A stretch of DNA of 64,000 nt. Source: Chlorobiaceae bacterium. GTDB lineage: Bacteria; Bacteroidota; Chlorobiia; Chlorobiales; Chlorobiaceae. The notes beneath the pieces were generated by a model that saw nothing but the letters and a program-made list of their open reading frames with translations, did not search any database and was not told where the DNA came from. The stretch's first letter is position 1. Each line of letters begins with the position of its first letter. This document shows, in pieces, positions 36,924 to 46,559 of this stretch. Where the stretch lies: the NCBI GenBank assembly GCA_013334965.1, contig JAAXWO010000013.1:1-64000 (forward strand), written 5' to 3'. The position numbers and the translations under genes were made by a program.

Positions 36924-39548
36924 ATGGCCACAGACGCCGAAGTTCGCAAGCAGGAGGCGACGCCCATGATGCGCCAGTATCTCGAGGTCAAGGAGCGCTA
37001 TCCCGATTATCTCCTGTTGTTTCGGGTCGGAGATTTCTACGAGACCTTTTTCGACGATGCCATTTCTGTCTCATCGGCCCTGAACATCGTTCTTACCAGG
37101 CGTTCAAGCGAAGTGCCGATGGCCGGATTCCCTCACCACGCCAGCGAGGGGTATATCGCCAAACTCGTCAGGAAAGGCTTCAAGGTGGCGGTCTGCGACC
37201 AGGTCGAGGACCCCGCCGCGGCCAAGGGGATCGTGCGCCGGGAAATCACCGACATCGTCACTCCGGGAATAACCTACAGCGACAAGATCCTCGACGACCG
37301 CCACAACAACTATCTCTGCGCCATAGCAATGCTCAGGCGCGGACGGGAGCAGGTCGCAGGGGTCGCTTACGTCGATGTGACCACCGGCGAATTCAGGATG
37401 ACCGAACTGCGCCAGGCGGAGCTCAAGGACTTCCTGCAGGCCCTTCATCCGGCGGAAATCCTCATCTCCTCCAGGGAAAGGGAACTCAGGGAGTCCCTGA
37501 AAAAATGCCTCTATGCCGAAGCGCTGTTCACTGAACTCGAGGAGTGGATGTTTACCGAAGAGCAGGCCACCAGGGTGTTGTCGGGCCATTTCAGGACACA
37601 TTCCCTTAAAGGGTTCGGCATTGACGGCGCGGAGGCGGGCAGGGTAGCTGCGGGGGTCGTCCTCCAGTACCTCGAAGAGGCCAGGCAGGGTAGCCTGAAG
37701 TATCTCGCGCGCATCAGCATGGTCGAGAGCGGCGACAGCATGACGCTCGACATCCAGACCCGCCGTAACCTCGAAATCATCTCGTCGATGCAGGACGGCA
37801 CCCTCAACGGCAGCCTGCTCGCGGTGATCGACAGGACGAACAACCCGATGGGGGCAAGGTTGCTGCGTCGCTGGCTGCTGCATCCCCTCATCAGGCTTGA
37901 ACCGATCACCCAACGGCACGACGCTGTCGAAGAGCTGCTCGAAAGCCCGCAGACGAGGGAGGAGGTTCGCCGGTTGCTCGGAGAAGTCATCGATCTCGAG
38001 CGGGCCCTGTCGCGCATTGCGACATTCAGGGCCATGCCGAGGGAGGTGCGGCTGCTGGGGTCATCGCTTGCGATCGTTCCGCACCTCAGGACGATTCTTG
38101 CAGATACCCGGTCGCCGAGGCTCCGCAAGCTTGCCGAGCGTCTCGAAGCGCTTCCTGAGCTTGCCGGATCGATCGAGCAGGCTCTCGATCCGGAGTCGAC
38201 AGGGGCCGTTCGCGACGGAGGTTACATCAGGGCAGGTTACCATCAGGAGCTTGACGAGCTGAGGGCGATCTCTTCCGGGGCGCGTGACCGACTGCTTGAG
38301 ATTCAGCAGGAGGAGCGCGGCAAGACGTCGATATCGACCCTGAAGGTCCAGTACAACAAGGTTTTCGGCTACTATATCGAGGTCAGCAGGGCCAACAGCG
38401 ACAAGGTTCCGGACTACTATGAAAAAAAGCAGACCCTGGTCAACGCCGAGCGTTACACCATTCCGGCCCTGAAGGAGTACGAAGAGAAGATCCTGACAGC
38501 TGAAGAGAAGAGCCTTCTGCTCGAACACCGTCTGTTCCAGGAGCTTTGCGCCATGGTGGCCGATAATGCCGCTTCGATTCAGGGCATCTCCTCTGCCATT
38601 GCGGAGCTGGACTGCCTCGCTTCGTTTGCGTGGTGTGCCGACGAGTACCGCTACTGCCGGCCGGTGATGAACGAAAGTACGGAACTGGCCATAACCGGCG
38701 GCCGTCACCCCGTGCTCGAACGCATTCTCGGGGCCGACGAACCCTTTGTGGCCAACGACTGCCGTATCGGCTTGCGCCAGCAGCTGCTCATCATCACGGG
38801 GCCGAACATGGCGGGTAAAAGCTCATTCCTCAGGCAGACAGGCCTCATCGTGCTGCTCGCACAGGTGGGCTGCTTCGTGCCTGCCGATGAGGCGGAAATC
38901 GGGCTTGTGGACAGGATTTTCACCAGGGTCGGGGCATCTGACAACATAACTTCGGGGGAGAGCACCTTCCTCGTGGAGATGAACGAAGCGGCCAGCATCC
39001 TGAACAACGCAACTTCCCGTAGCCTCCTGCTCCTCGACGAGATCGGTCGAGGCACCAGCACATTCGACGGGATGTCGATCGCCTGGTCGATGAGCGAGTA
39101 TATCCACGACAGATTGCAGTCCAGGACGCTCTTCGCCACCCACTACCATGAACTCGCCGAACTGGAAGCCCGCCTGGAAAGGGTCGTTAATTTCAACGCC
39201 ACCGTCGTCGAAACTGCCGATACGGTCATTTTCCTTCGCAAGATCGTGCGTGGGGCATCGGACAACAGTTACGGCATCGAGGTCGCCAAGATGGCAGGCA
39301 TGCCTTCGGAGGTGATCGTACGAGCCCGTGAGCTTCTTGCGGGAATGGAAAAACGCGAGATCGAAATACCCTCGCAACGTTCAGCATCTTCGCTTCTCCA
39401 GGCCCGGCAGATATCGCTGTTCGAGGAGGAGGAGAGCGTATTGCGCGATATGGTTTCAGGGATCGACATCAACAGCCTCACTCCGCTCGATGCGCTCATG
39501 GAGCTGAAGCGCCTGCAGGACATTGCGCTTGGAAGGGCATCACGCTAA
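36924..39548 (+). CDS. mutS: DNA mismatch repair protein MutS
   Basis: An 874-residue mismatch-recognition ATPase. The N-terminal domain carries the mismatch-wedge motif [15 protein letters not shown] (Phe-X-Glu) near residue 35. The clamp and lever regions follow, then the ABC ATPase: Walker [32 protein letters not shown], Walker [17 protein letters not shown] and the His switch ATHYHEL. The C-terminal tail ([18 protein letters not shown]) is the tetramer/MutL region. It is full length. The next gene starts four bases after its stop. Confidence 0.98.
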   Translation: MATDAEVRKQEATPMMRQYLEVKERYPDYLLLFRVGDFYETFFDDAISVSSALNIVLTRRSSEVPMAGFPHHASEGYIAKLVRKGFKVAVCDQVEDPAAAKGIVRREITDIVTPGITYSDKILDDRHNNYLCAIAMLRRGREQVAGVAYVDVTTGEFRMTELRQAELKDFLQALHPAEILISSRERELRESLKKCLYAEALFTELEEWMFTEEQATRVLSGHFRTHSLKGFGIDGAEAGRVAAGVVLQYLEEARQGSLKYLARISMVESGDSMTLDIQTRRNLEIISSMQDGTLNGSLLAVIDRTNNPMGARLLRRWLLHPLIRLEPITQRHDAVEELLESPQTREEVRRLLGEVIDLERALSRIATFRAMPREVRLLGSSLAIVPHLRTILADTRSPRLRKLAERLEALPELAGSIEQALDPESTGAVRDGGYIRAGYHQELDELRAISSGARDRLLEIQQEERGKTSISTLKVQYNKVFGYYIEVSRANSDKVPDYYEKKQTLVNAERYTIPALKEYEEKILTAEEKSLLLEHRLFQELCAMVADNAASIQGISSAIAELDCLASFAWCADEYRYCRPVMNESTELAITGGRHPVLERILGADEPFVANDCRIGLRQQLLIITGPNMAGKSSFLRQTGLIVLLAQVGCFVPADEAEIGLVDRIFTRVGASDNITSGESTFLVEMNEAASILNNATSRSLLLLDEIGRGTSTFDGMSIAWSMSEYIHDRLQSRTLFATHYHELAELEARLERVVNFNATVVETADTVIFLRKIVRGASDNSYGIEVAKMAGMPSEVIVRARELLAGMEKREIEIPSQRSASSLLQARQISLFEEEESVLRDMVSGIDINSLTPLDALMELKRLQDIALGRASR

Positions 39549-39552
39549 GCCC

Positions 39553-40995
39553 ATGCCAGAAGCTGTACAACCAAAATCGGTACTCCTCGTCTTCGTCCAG
39601 GCCTCCAGCGGTGTGGACGGCGCCGCATCGCTCGACGGCACAGGCAAGGGTGCGATTGCCCTCATGAAGGATCGCGTCATGAGCGGGCTCATCAAAAGGG
39701 CGCAGTTCGCCATTCCTCCGCTCTCCCTGATGATCCTGAGTTCGGTCAAGTTGCCTGGTATCACCCAGGAGATCTGCGATCTCAGGTTCGACCGCCTTCC
39801 GCTCGACAGGCATTGGGACCTGGTCGGTATCAGCGTTCAGACGGGAGCCGTCCGCCCCGCTTTCGAAATCGCATCCCTGTTCCGTTCGAGAGGAACTCCG
39901 GTAGTGCTCGGCGGCCCCTATGTGTCGATCTTTCCCGAGCGGTGCCGGGATCAGGCGGATGTGCTGGTCATCGGCGAGGCCGACGATCTCTGGAAAGAGG
40001 TGCTCGAAGACCTGAGGAAAGGAGTCCCGAAGCCGGAGTACCGGGGGAGCGGGTTCCCTGACCTTTCAGTCAGCAGGCCGGTCGACAAATCGGCCCTTGA
40101 TATCGGCAGGTACTTTACGACCAACGTCGTCCAGACGACCAGAGGATGTCCGTACAGTTGCGATTTCTGCAACGTCCACATCATGAACGGCCACAAGCTG
40201 AGGCACCGACCGGTTGACGAGGTGGTCAGGGAGGTTGAGGGTTTCCTTGAACAGGATCGCCGCATTTTCTTTTTCCTCGACGATACGGTGAACGCAGACG
40301 AAGCCTATGCCGCCGAGCTTTTTTCCCGGCTTGTGCCCCTGAAGATCAAGTGGGTCGGCCAGGCGACGACATTGCTGGGAGAAAACGCGCGGTTGCTCGA
40401 AATCTTTGCAAAGTCGGGATGCGGAGCTCTTCTGGTGGGGATCGAAAGCCTTGCCGACGAGAGCAACCGGGCTCACCACAAGTTCCACAATCCCTCTGTA
40501 AGGCAGTCACAATGCATCAAGGCGATCCGGGCGGCGGGTATCTGCGTTTACGGCAGCTTCATATTCGGCCTTGACGGCGATACGCTTGCCATGCCGGAGA
40601 TCATTGAAGCCTTTATCGAAGATACCGGTATCGACGTGCCGGGCATCAACCTTCTTCGCCCGATTCCCGGCACCGACGTTTTCAATCGGCTTGCCGCTGA
40701 AGGTCGCCTGCTGCACCCCAGCGACGATCATGACGCTTTCAGGTTTTCATGGGGGCAGGAGATGCTCTATCTCCCCAGACAGATCCCACTCGACGAATTC
40801 ATTCCGAGTTACACTGCGCTTACCTCAAGGGTGTTCACCCTCCGTCACGCCATCGAACGTGCCATGCGTGCCCCCACACTCCCTTCTGCAGTGCTGATGT
40901 TCAACATGCTTTATGTCCACATGTACGGTTTGTCAAGAAAGGATCTGCGGAAGCAGCTGGTGGAGCTGGGGAGGGGAGAGCAGAATGTAATGTAA
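39553..40995 (+). CDS. B12-binding radical SAM protein (BchE/BchQ/BchR-like)
   Basis: About 480 residues. The N-terminal half is a cobalamin-binding Rossmann domain without the DxHxxG motif (VGISVQTGAVRPAFEIASLF, VVLGGPYVSIFPE); the radical SAM domain follows with CPYSCDFC (Cys199, Cys203, Cys206). This architecture is that of BchE (ring E cyclase) and the C-8(2)/C-12(1) methyltransferases BchQ and BchR of bacteriochlorophyll c/d/e synthesis. Several such paralogs exist in green sulfur bacteria and this one cannot be assigned a step. It starts 4 bp after mutS. The last codons and stop lie inside an ATGGAC repeat element, so the tail (QNVM) is repeat-derived. Confidence 0.85.
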   Translation: MPEAVQPKSVLLVFVQASSGVDGAASLDGTGKGAIALMKDRVMSGLIKRAQFAIPPLSLMILSSVKLPGITQEICDLRFDRLPLDRHWDLVGISVQTGAVRPAFEIASLFRSRGTPVVLGGPYVSIFPERCRDQADVLVIGEADDLWKEVLEDLRKGVPKPEYRGSGFPDLSVSRPVDKSALDIGRYFTTNVVQTTRGCPYSCDFCNVHIMNGHKLRHRPVDEVVREVEGFLEQDRRIFFFLDDTVNADEAYAAELFSRLVPLKIKWVGQATTLLGENARLLEIFAKSGCGALLVGIESLADESNRAHHKFHNPSVRQSQCIKAIRAAGICVYGSFIFGLDGDTLAMPEIIEAFIEDTGIDVPGINLLRPIPGTDVFNRLAAEGRLLHPSDDHDAFRFSWGQEMLYLPRQIPLDEFIPSYTALTSRVFTLRHAIERAMRAPTLPSAVLMFNMLYVHMYGLSRKDLRKQLVELGRGEQNVM

Positions 40996-41112
40996 GAATG
41001 GACGGGATGGACTTGATGGACTTGATGGACAGGGGAGAGGGAAAGAAATATTCTTCTTCCTGAATCTTCGTCCATTCAGTCCATTACGTCCATCAAGTCC
41101 ATTCTTACATTC
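40983..41112. repeat. ATGGACNNN inverted-repeat element, copy 2
   Basis: An approximately 130 bp element between the convergent radical SAM and ABC transporter genes, in reverse orientation to copy 1. It shares the termini (GAATGTAAGAATGGAC and its complement) and a core with CCTGAATCTTCG, but has fewer nonamers. The radical SAM stop codon is inside its left end. The arms pair to form a long hairpin. Confidence 0.9.
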
Positions 41113-41141
41113 TCTTCCATTCCCTTCCTGTTCTTTTCTTC

Positions 41142-42896
41142 TCAGCTCAGGGCGCTGATCTCCTCTTCCAGCAACTGCCTTGTGTAGAGGTCGGCATAGT
41201 ACTGGCCGTTCAGGAGCAGCTCCTCGTGGGTGCCGCTTTCGGCGATGGTTCCCTCGTGCAGTACGATGATGCGGTCACAGTTCCTGACTGTTGAGATTCT
41301 GTGGCTGATCAGCACGATGGTGGTTTCGGGGAGTTTTTCGAGCAAACCGTCGAAAATACTGGCTTCCGTTGCCGTGTCTACGGCTGACAGGGCATCGTCG
41401 AGAACGAGGATCGAGGGATTCCAGCTGAGCGCCCTGGCGATACAGGCGCGCTGTTTCTGTCCTCCTGAAAGGTTGATCCCTTTTTCACCGAGCATCGTGT
41501 CGAAACCGTCTGGAAAATCGACTACGTCATCGTGCAGCATGGCGATTCTACTCGCTTCAATGACATCGATCCCATCCTGGCTGCTGCCGAAGTCGATGTT
41601 GTGACGGATGGTGTCCGAAAACAGGAAGTTCGACTGGGGAACAAAGCCGATGGTCCGCCTGACGACGGCAAGCGGCAGGCTTCTGACATCCCTGCCGTCG
41701 ATCATGACCCGGCCTCTGGCCGGATCGTAAAGCCGGGGAATCAGGTTGACCACTGACGATTTGCCGGCGCCGGTAGCTCCCACGATGGCGACCTTCGTGC
41801 CTGGTTCAACGGTGAACGAGATATCTTTCAGGACCGCCTTGTCGGGTTGTGACGGATAGTAGAACCAGACATGTTCAAAGGTCAGGGTTCCCTTCATCGC
41901 CTCGCTGGGGGCCTCATTCTTGCCGGTGTTCATCTCCGTGATATCCGGTTTCGTATCGAAGATTTCGCGCAAACGGGTCTGCGCCGCCGCCGCCTTCTGG
42001 ACGATGTTGGTCACCCATCCGATAGAGATCATCGGCCAGCTGAGCATGGAGACGTAGATGACGAACTGGGCGATGCCGCCTACGCTCATGGTGCCGTTCA
42101 TGACGTTCAGTCCGCCGACCCAGATCACCGGGATCAGCGAGAGAGCCGTCAGGGCGGTGAGAAGCGCCATGAACCAGGCCTGTATCTTTCCAAGCTGCAG
42201 GTTCCTGTCGTAATAATTTTTGTTCAGCTTTTCGAAACGAGAGGTTTCGTGCTCTTCACGGTTGTAGTTCCTCACCACACGGATGCCGGAAATGTTTTCC
42301 TGGACAAGGTTGGTGATGGCCGCATAGTTTTCCTGGATCTGCCTCGAACGTTTCTGTATCGACACCCCGGTCCTGTAAACCGAATAGCTGAGCAGCGGGG
42401 CGGGAAGGAGCGCGAAGAGGGTCAGCATGGGTGAGATCGAGACCATTGCCCCGATGGCAAAGAGCAACCTGAAGAGCGTATTGATAGAATACATGATGCC
42501 CGGTCCCAGAAAATCACGTACGGCGTTCAGGTCGTTGGTGCCTCTCGAAATCAGCTCTCCTGAGCCTGTGGTGTCGTAAAAGGAGGTCGAAAGCGTCTGG
42601 AGATGGGCGTAATAGTCGTTTTTCAGGTCGAACTCAATATGACGGGAAGTGACGATGATCAGCTGGCGAACAAGATAGAGCATGATTCCGCTGACAGCCG
42701 CCAGCAGGATGTAAAGTCCGACCTTGACGAGCACATCCTTCATTTCGAAAGGCTTGCCCATAAGGTCTATGGCATCTCCGAGGAAGCGGGGTGCAGCTAC
42801 GGCAAAGAAATTGGTCGCTATGACGCATACGACTCCAGCGGCAAGGGATTTCCGGTAACGTACGAGGTATGGCCGTAGGGCAAGCAGATTTTTCAT
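41142..42896 (-). CDS. ABC exporter, permease-ATPase fusion (MsbA/LmrA type)
   Basis: A 584-residue half-transporter. An N-terminal six-helix permease (about 1-310) is fused to a C-terminal ATPase: Walker A GATGAGKSS, Q-loop GFVPQSNFLF, signature LSGGQKQR, Walker B ILVLDDALSAVD and the switch His in LISHRIST. It works as a dimer; lipid or drug export is possible and the substrate cannot be read. It is divergent from a merR-type regulator 67 bp away, which may control it. Confidence 0.94.
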   Translation of the reverse strand: MKNLLALRPYLVRYRKSLAAGVVCVIATNFFAVAAPRFLGDAIDLMGKPFEMKDVLVKVGLYILLAAVSGIMLYLVRQLIIVTSRHIEFDLKNDYYAHLQTLSTSFYDTTGSGELISRGTNDLNAVRDFLGPGIMYSINTLFRLLFAIGAMVSISPMLTLFALLPAPLLSYSVYRTGVSIQKRSRQIQENYAAITNLVQENISGIRVVRNYNREEHETSRFEKLNKNYYDRNLQLGKIQAWFMALLTALTALSLIPVIWVGGLNVMNGTMSVGGIAQFVIYVSMLSWPMISIGWVTNIVQKAAAAQTRLREIFDTKPDITEMNTGKNEAPSEAMKGTLTFEHVWFYYPSQPDKAVLKDISFTVEPGTKVAIVGATGAGKSSVVNLIPRLYDPARGRVMIDGRDVRSLPLAVVRRTIGFVPQSNFLFSDTIRHNIDFGSSQDGIDVIEASRIAMLHDDVVDFPDGFDTMLGEKGINLSGGQKQRACIARALSWNPSILVLDDALSAVDTATEASIFDGLLEKLPETTIVLISHRISTVRNCDRIIVLHEGTIAESGTHEELLLNGQYYADLYTRQLLEEEISALS

Positions 42897-42963
42897 CCGT
42901 CCTTTTTTGAAGTGACGTTCTTAATGTATAATAAGTAGAGAGAAAACAAAACGAACATCACCG

Positions 42964-43368
42964 ATGGCCTTCGAGTCAAGCAAAAGTTATTATACGATAG
43001 GGGAAGTCAGCAGGATATCCAGCATACCCGCCTATCTTCTCCGTTACTGGGAGGAATTTTTCAGCGAACTGGCTCCCGCAAGGGATACCCGGGGGAACCG
43101 GCGTTATACGAACCGCGACATCGCCATGGTGCTCAACATCAAGGAACTTGTCTACGAAAAGGGCTACAAGCTCAACAAGGCGAGCCAGATGGTCAAGAAC
43201 GGAGGCGTTGCGGGCGATGAGGCCGACCACAAGACCAGCGAAATCCTGAAACTGCAGAAACAGCTCGGCAGGGAGCAGAAACAGTACGAAATCACCGATG
43301 AACGCAGGAGGATGCTGTTGCGGGAGATCAAGGATGAGATTGAGGATATTCTCCAGTTGATCGGGTAA
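42964..43368 (+). CDS. MerR-family transcription regulator
   Basis: A 134-residue protein with an N-terminal MerR winged helix (YTIGEVSRISSIPAYLLRYWEE, RDTRGNRRYTNRDIAMVLNI, about 8-65) and a C-terminal coiled-coil (LQKQLGREQKQYEITDERRR) for dimerisation. There is no metal-binding cysteine, so it is unlike the mercury sensors and closer to the short effector-less MerR proteins. Its promoter region is shared with the divergent ABC exporter; fmoA follows in the opposite direction. Confidence 0.92.
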   Translation: MAFESSKSYYTIGEVSRISSIPAYLLRYWEEFFSELAPARDTRGNRRYTNRDIAMVLNIKELVYEKGYKLNKASQMVKNGGVAGDEADHKTSEILKLQKQLGREQKQYEITDERRRMLLREIKDEIEDILQLIG

Positions 43369-43471
43369 GAGAAGAGAGAATTGAAGAAAGGGACCAAAGG
43401 GACACAAATGTTGAAGAGGAAATGCCGCGAGAAACACTCGTCAACATTTTACTCCTTTTCCCTTCCACCAC

Positions 43472-43508
43472 AAAAAAAAAGACCGGCACTTGGCCGGTCT
43501 TTTTTTTG
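43472..43508. terminator. Bidirectional terminator between merR-type gene and fmoA
   Basis: GACCGGC and GCCGGTC pair around a 5-base loop, extended by A8/T8 flanks. It serves both convergent genes; the high expression expected of fmoA fits a strong terminator. Confidence 0.93.
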
Positions 43509-43521
43509 CATTCGAATGCAG

Positions 43522-44622
43522 TTACTGAGCGTACAGGATCTCAAACTGTCCAACGCCGCCCTTGCAGACGTGCTCGACCCAGCGGGAGTAAGCACCACCG
43601 CTCCAGCGGTACTCTTCCAGATTCTGCGAACGGAACTGGGGAGCTGCATAACGAACCTTGTAGCCTTTGGGAAGTACGACTTTGAGCTGTGCGTCAACGC
43701 GGAAATCGTTGAACTTGCCGACCATGCCGTGGTGAACCAGCGGAATGAGCGGGTGGTTGAGGATTCTGCGGAGTCCGCCGCCTGCGTCTACCGAAACGCC
43801 AGGGAATTCACCGTCAACCTTGACTTCGATACCCTGTGAGTCGGAACGGAATCCGGCTTCGACCGATGCTGGCCTGGTGAGCTTGTCAGCAGGGAAGAGC
43901 TCTGCCCAGCGGGAGATGGAATCGACCATACCCGAACCGCCGTGAGAGAAACGCCACCTTGAAACGCCGACCGGTCCTTTCTCGCCGCTCTGGGTGCCGA
44001 TGCTGTTGACCTCGATCCTGGAGATTCTCTGGCCACCTTCGTTCAGTGCGGTGAATGCAGGGCCGATGAACCAGAAGTCACGGATCCAGTCGTTGAACGC
44101 ACCGGTGCTCTGGGCGGCTTTCACGGTGCCTTCCCAGGTGTCGATGAGGTCGTTGTTGTCGAGTGGGACTTTCATGAGGATGTCATGGAACTGACGGCCC
44201 TGCATGTAGATCGGATTGGGAACATTGCGGCGAACTGCGTCGGAACGATAGTAGAACATGTTGACGACGGAGCCTTCGAAGGAGAACGAATGGCTGAAAT
44301 CGCCTACTGAAACTGTACCTTCACCGACGGAAATCCTTCTTTCCTTGGTCTCGTTGGCGATGTCGGCTTCGATGGTCAGTTTGTTCTTGGTGCTGTCGAC
44401 GATCGACTCGATCACGGCCGAAATTCTGACGAAACCTTTTGCCGGGTCGAGAGGTTTTACATTGAGCTTGACATTGCAGTCGGCAGGAAGCAATGGGCTG
44501 GCAGGTGGGACATTTACCTTAGCCCGGGCTTTTACCTTTCCCCAGGAGCTGGATCCGCCTTCGAGAACGATTTCGTAATCGGAATGGGCGGTTGTCGTGT
44601 CAGTTGAGCCGAAAAGAGCCAT
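43522..44622 (-). CDS. fmoA: Bacteriochlorophyll a protein (Fenna-Matthews-Olson protein)
   Basis: A 366-residue protein that forms a trimer binding about eight bacteriochlorophyll a per subunit and carries excitation from the chlorosome baseplate to the reaction centre on the cytoplasmic membrane side. The start MALFGSTDTTTAHSDYEIVL and the end VEHVCKGGVGQFEILYAQ are the known FMO ends; RNVPNPIYMQGRQFHDILMK and HPLIPLVHHGMVGKF supply the pigment-binding histidines. AAAAGGAG stands upstream of the ATG, consistent with high expression. It is found only in phototrophic Chlorobi and a few Acidobacteria, so it identifies the organism group. Confidence 0.99.
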   Translation of the reverse strand: MALFGSTDTTTAHSDYEIVLEGGSSSWGKVKARAKVNVPPASPLLPADCNVKLNVKPLDPAKGFVRISAVIESIVDSTKNKLTIEADIANETKERRISVGEGTVSVGDFSHSFSFEGSVVNMFYYRSDAVRRNVPNPIYMQGRQFHDILMKVPLDNNDLIDTWEGTVKAAQSTGAFNDWIRDFWFIGPAFTALNEGGQRISRIEVNSIGTQSGEKGPVGVSRWRFSHGGSGMVDSISRWAELFPADKLTRPASVEAGFRSDSQGIEVKVDGEFPGVSVDAGGGLRRILNHPLIPLVHHGMVGKFNDFRVDAQLKVVLPKGYKVRYAAPQFRSQNLEEYRWSGGAYSRWVEHVCKGGVGQFEILYAQ

Positions 44623-44687
44623 AATTATTCTCCTTTTTTCTGGTGGCGTTTAAAATGGTATTTTCAGGAAAAACACACGGTTGCTTC

Positions 44688-44701
44688 CTGTTAAATAACA
44701 G
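44688..44701. promoter_or_regulatory. Palindrome upstream of fmoA
   Basis: CTGTTAAATAACAG is a perfect inverted repeat with 6 bp arms and 2 bp spacer, 66 bp upstream of the fmoA start in a 240 bp AT-rich intergenic region shared with lnt. It could be an operator or promoter element; no known regulator is matched. Confidence 0.35.
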
Positions 44702-44862
44702 CTTGAAAGAAAATTAAAGAATAAATATTAATAAATAAAGGAAAATATGTCTGTTGCCGGCTTCTATCGCTATTCGTTGTTTTTTGACTGCATGGCCGGC
44801 CTTGAATATCATGGACTACGGGCCAGTAACCTTTTCCGGTCATTGCGACGATCCTTTGCATC

Positions 44863-46479
44863 ATGAATAGAACGCTCCAGGCAGCTTCGCCCAACTTCGC
44901 ATCAAGTTTTTTTTTGCCGCTGCTGAGCGGCATTCTTCTTGGAATCTCTTTCCCGACATGGCCCTCAGTCCATCTTGAACCACTTGCCTGGGTTGCCCTG
45001 GTCCCTCTTCTTCTTTCCCTCGAACAGGAGGAGCGATTCGGTCATTTTTTCAGGAAGGTCTGGATTTCGATGTTTCTCTTCTGCCTCATCAGCCTCTGGT
45101 GGGTGAGCCTGGCGACTTTTGTCGGCGGAGTGCTGACCGTATTCGTCCAGGCGTTATTTTCGACGGTGCCGCTGGTCGTGTTCTACCATCTGAAGAAACG
45201 GGCGGGATATCGATTTGCCCTTCTTTCCCTGCCGTTCGTCTGGACCGGCTGGGAGTGGGCATACATGCAGCAGGATCTTTCGCTCGGCTGGCTCACGCTC
45301 GGCAATTCGCAGGCAAATCTCCTCTGGATGGTGCAGTATGCCGACCTGGTCGGCGTATGGGGAGTCAGTTTCTGGGTGCTTGTGTTCAACGTGCTTGTGC
45401 TGTTTCTTTTCAGGAACGACAAGTCTCCGGTCGTCAGGTTGGGAATCCTGGCGCTCATGGCGTTGATGACGGTGGCGCCGCTTGTCTATGCACGGCATGT
45501 GTTCGATGACGCAGCAGATCGCTCCGCATCATCAGCTGTCAGGGTTACTGTCGTTCAACCCGATATCGATCCCCATGAGAAATGGGGAGGGCTTGGCCCG
45601 GATCGGACGATCTCCCGTCTCTACACCCTCACCGGGCAGTCGATCTCCGATGATCGGGCCGAACTGGTCATCTGGCCGGAAACCGCCATACCCTTCTATA
45701 TCCGCAGTCCGGGGAACGAACCGTATATGGATTCCCTCAGACGTATGGTCTCACGGTGGAATACGCCGCTACTGACCGGGTTCCCGGATTCGGAACCCGT
45801 GCCGTCGGGGCTTTCCGGAGGCGATGCTGCGGCAGGAGAGGCAGATGCCTCCCGCGGACGCCCTTACGCGGCATACAACGCATCCATGCTCATCCAGCCT
45901 GAGGGCGGTCCGTTGCAGGTTTACCGCAAAATGCGTCTGGTGCCTTTCGGGGAGAGGGTGCCTTATACCGAGTATTTCCCTTTGCTTGAACGTCTCAACT
46001 TTTCGCTTTCAGGGATTACCAGCTGGCAGCAGGGGCGCGAGGCGACCGTCATGACCTTCAGGAACTCGAAGGGGGAGGCTGTCAGGCTGGGAAATATCAT
46101 CTGTTATGAATCGATCTTTCCCGGCCTGGTCTCGGAGTTCGTCAGGGGAGGAGCGCAGTTTCTCACGCTGGTGACCAACGACGGATGGTACGGAACGTCA
46201 TATGGCCCCTGGCAGCACGCAGCCATAGGAAGGTTGCGGTGCATTGAGAACCGCAGGGCGATGGCTCGATGTGCGAACACCGGAGTGACCCTTTTTTACG
46301 ACCGCTTCGGACGAAGCTACGCGGAAATCCCCTGGTGGCAGCGATCGGTCCTGACTGCAGACGTTGCACTCGAAAGCGGTCTGAGTTTTTACACCAGATT
46401 TCCCGACCTTCTGCCGAAAACCTGCATTGGCATTGCAGGAATGCTCGCACTGGTCGCTATGGTAAGGAAGCGGGGATAG
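44863..46479 (+). CDS. lnt: Apolipoprotein N-acyltransferase
   Basis: A 538-residue inner membrane enzyme that adds the third acyl chain to lipoproteins. The N-terminal half has seven or so hydrophobic helices, and the C-terminal nitrilase-like domain faces the periplasm with the triad visible: VIWPETAIPF (Glu), YRKMRLVPFGERVPY (Lys) and IICYESIFPGL (Cys). TLVTNDGWYGTSYGPWQHA and a final transmembrane helix complete the family pattern. A small acidic insertion (DAAAGEADASRGR) lies before the Lys motif. Confidence 0.95.
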   Translation: MNRTLQAASPNFASSFFLPLLSGILLGISFPTWPSVHLEPLAWVALVPLLLSLEQEERFGHFFRKVWISMFLFCLISLWWVSLATFVGGVLTVFVQALFSTVPLVVFYHLKKRAGYRFALLSLPFVWTGWEWAYMQQDLSLGWLTLGNSQANLLWMVQYADLVGVWGVSFWVLVFNVLVLFLFRNDKSPVVRLGILALMALMTVAPLVYARHVFDDAADRSASSAVRVTVVQPDIDPHEKWGGLGPDRTISRLYTLTGQSISDDRAELVIWPETAIPFYIRSPGNEPYMDSLRRMVSRWNTPLLTGFPDSEPVPSGLSGGDAAAGEADASRGRPYAAYNASMLIQPEGGPLQVYRKMRLVPFGERVPYTEYFPLLERLNFSLSGITSWQQGREATVMTFRNSKGEAVRLGNIICYESIFPGLVSEFVRGGAQFLTLVTNDGWYGTSYGPWQHAAIGRLRCIENRRAMARCANTGVTLFYDRFGRSYAEIPWWQRSVLTADVALESGLSFYTRFPDLLPKTCIGIAGMLALVAMVRKRG

Positions 46480-46559
46480 ATGGATCCGTCAATAGCAACT
46501 GCTGGTGCGGAGCTGCGTGAACGCCCTTTTATTATGGTGACGATCCGGCTTGAATCGCC

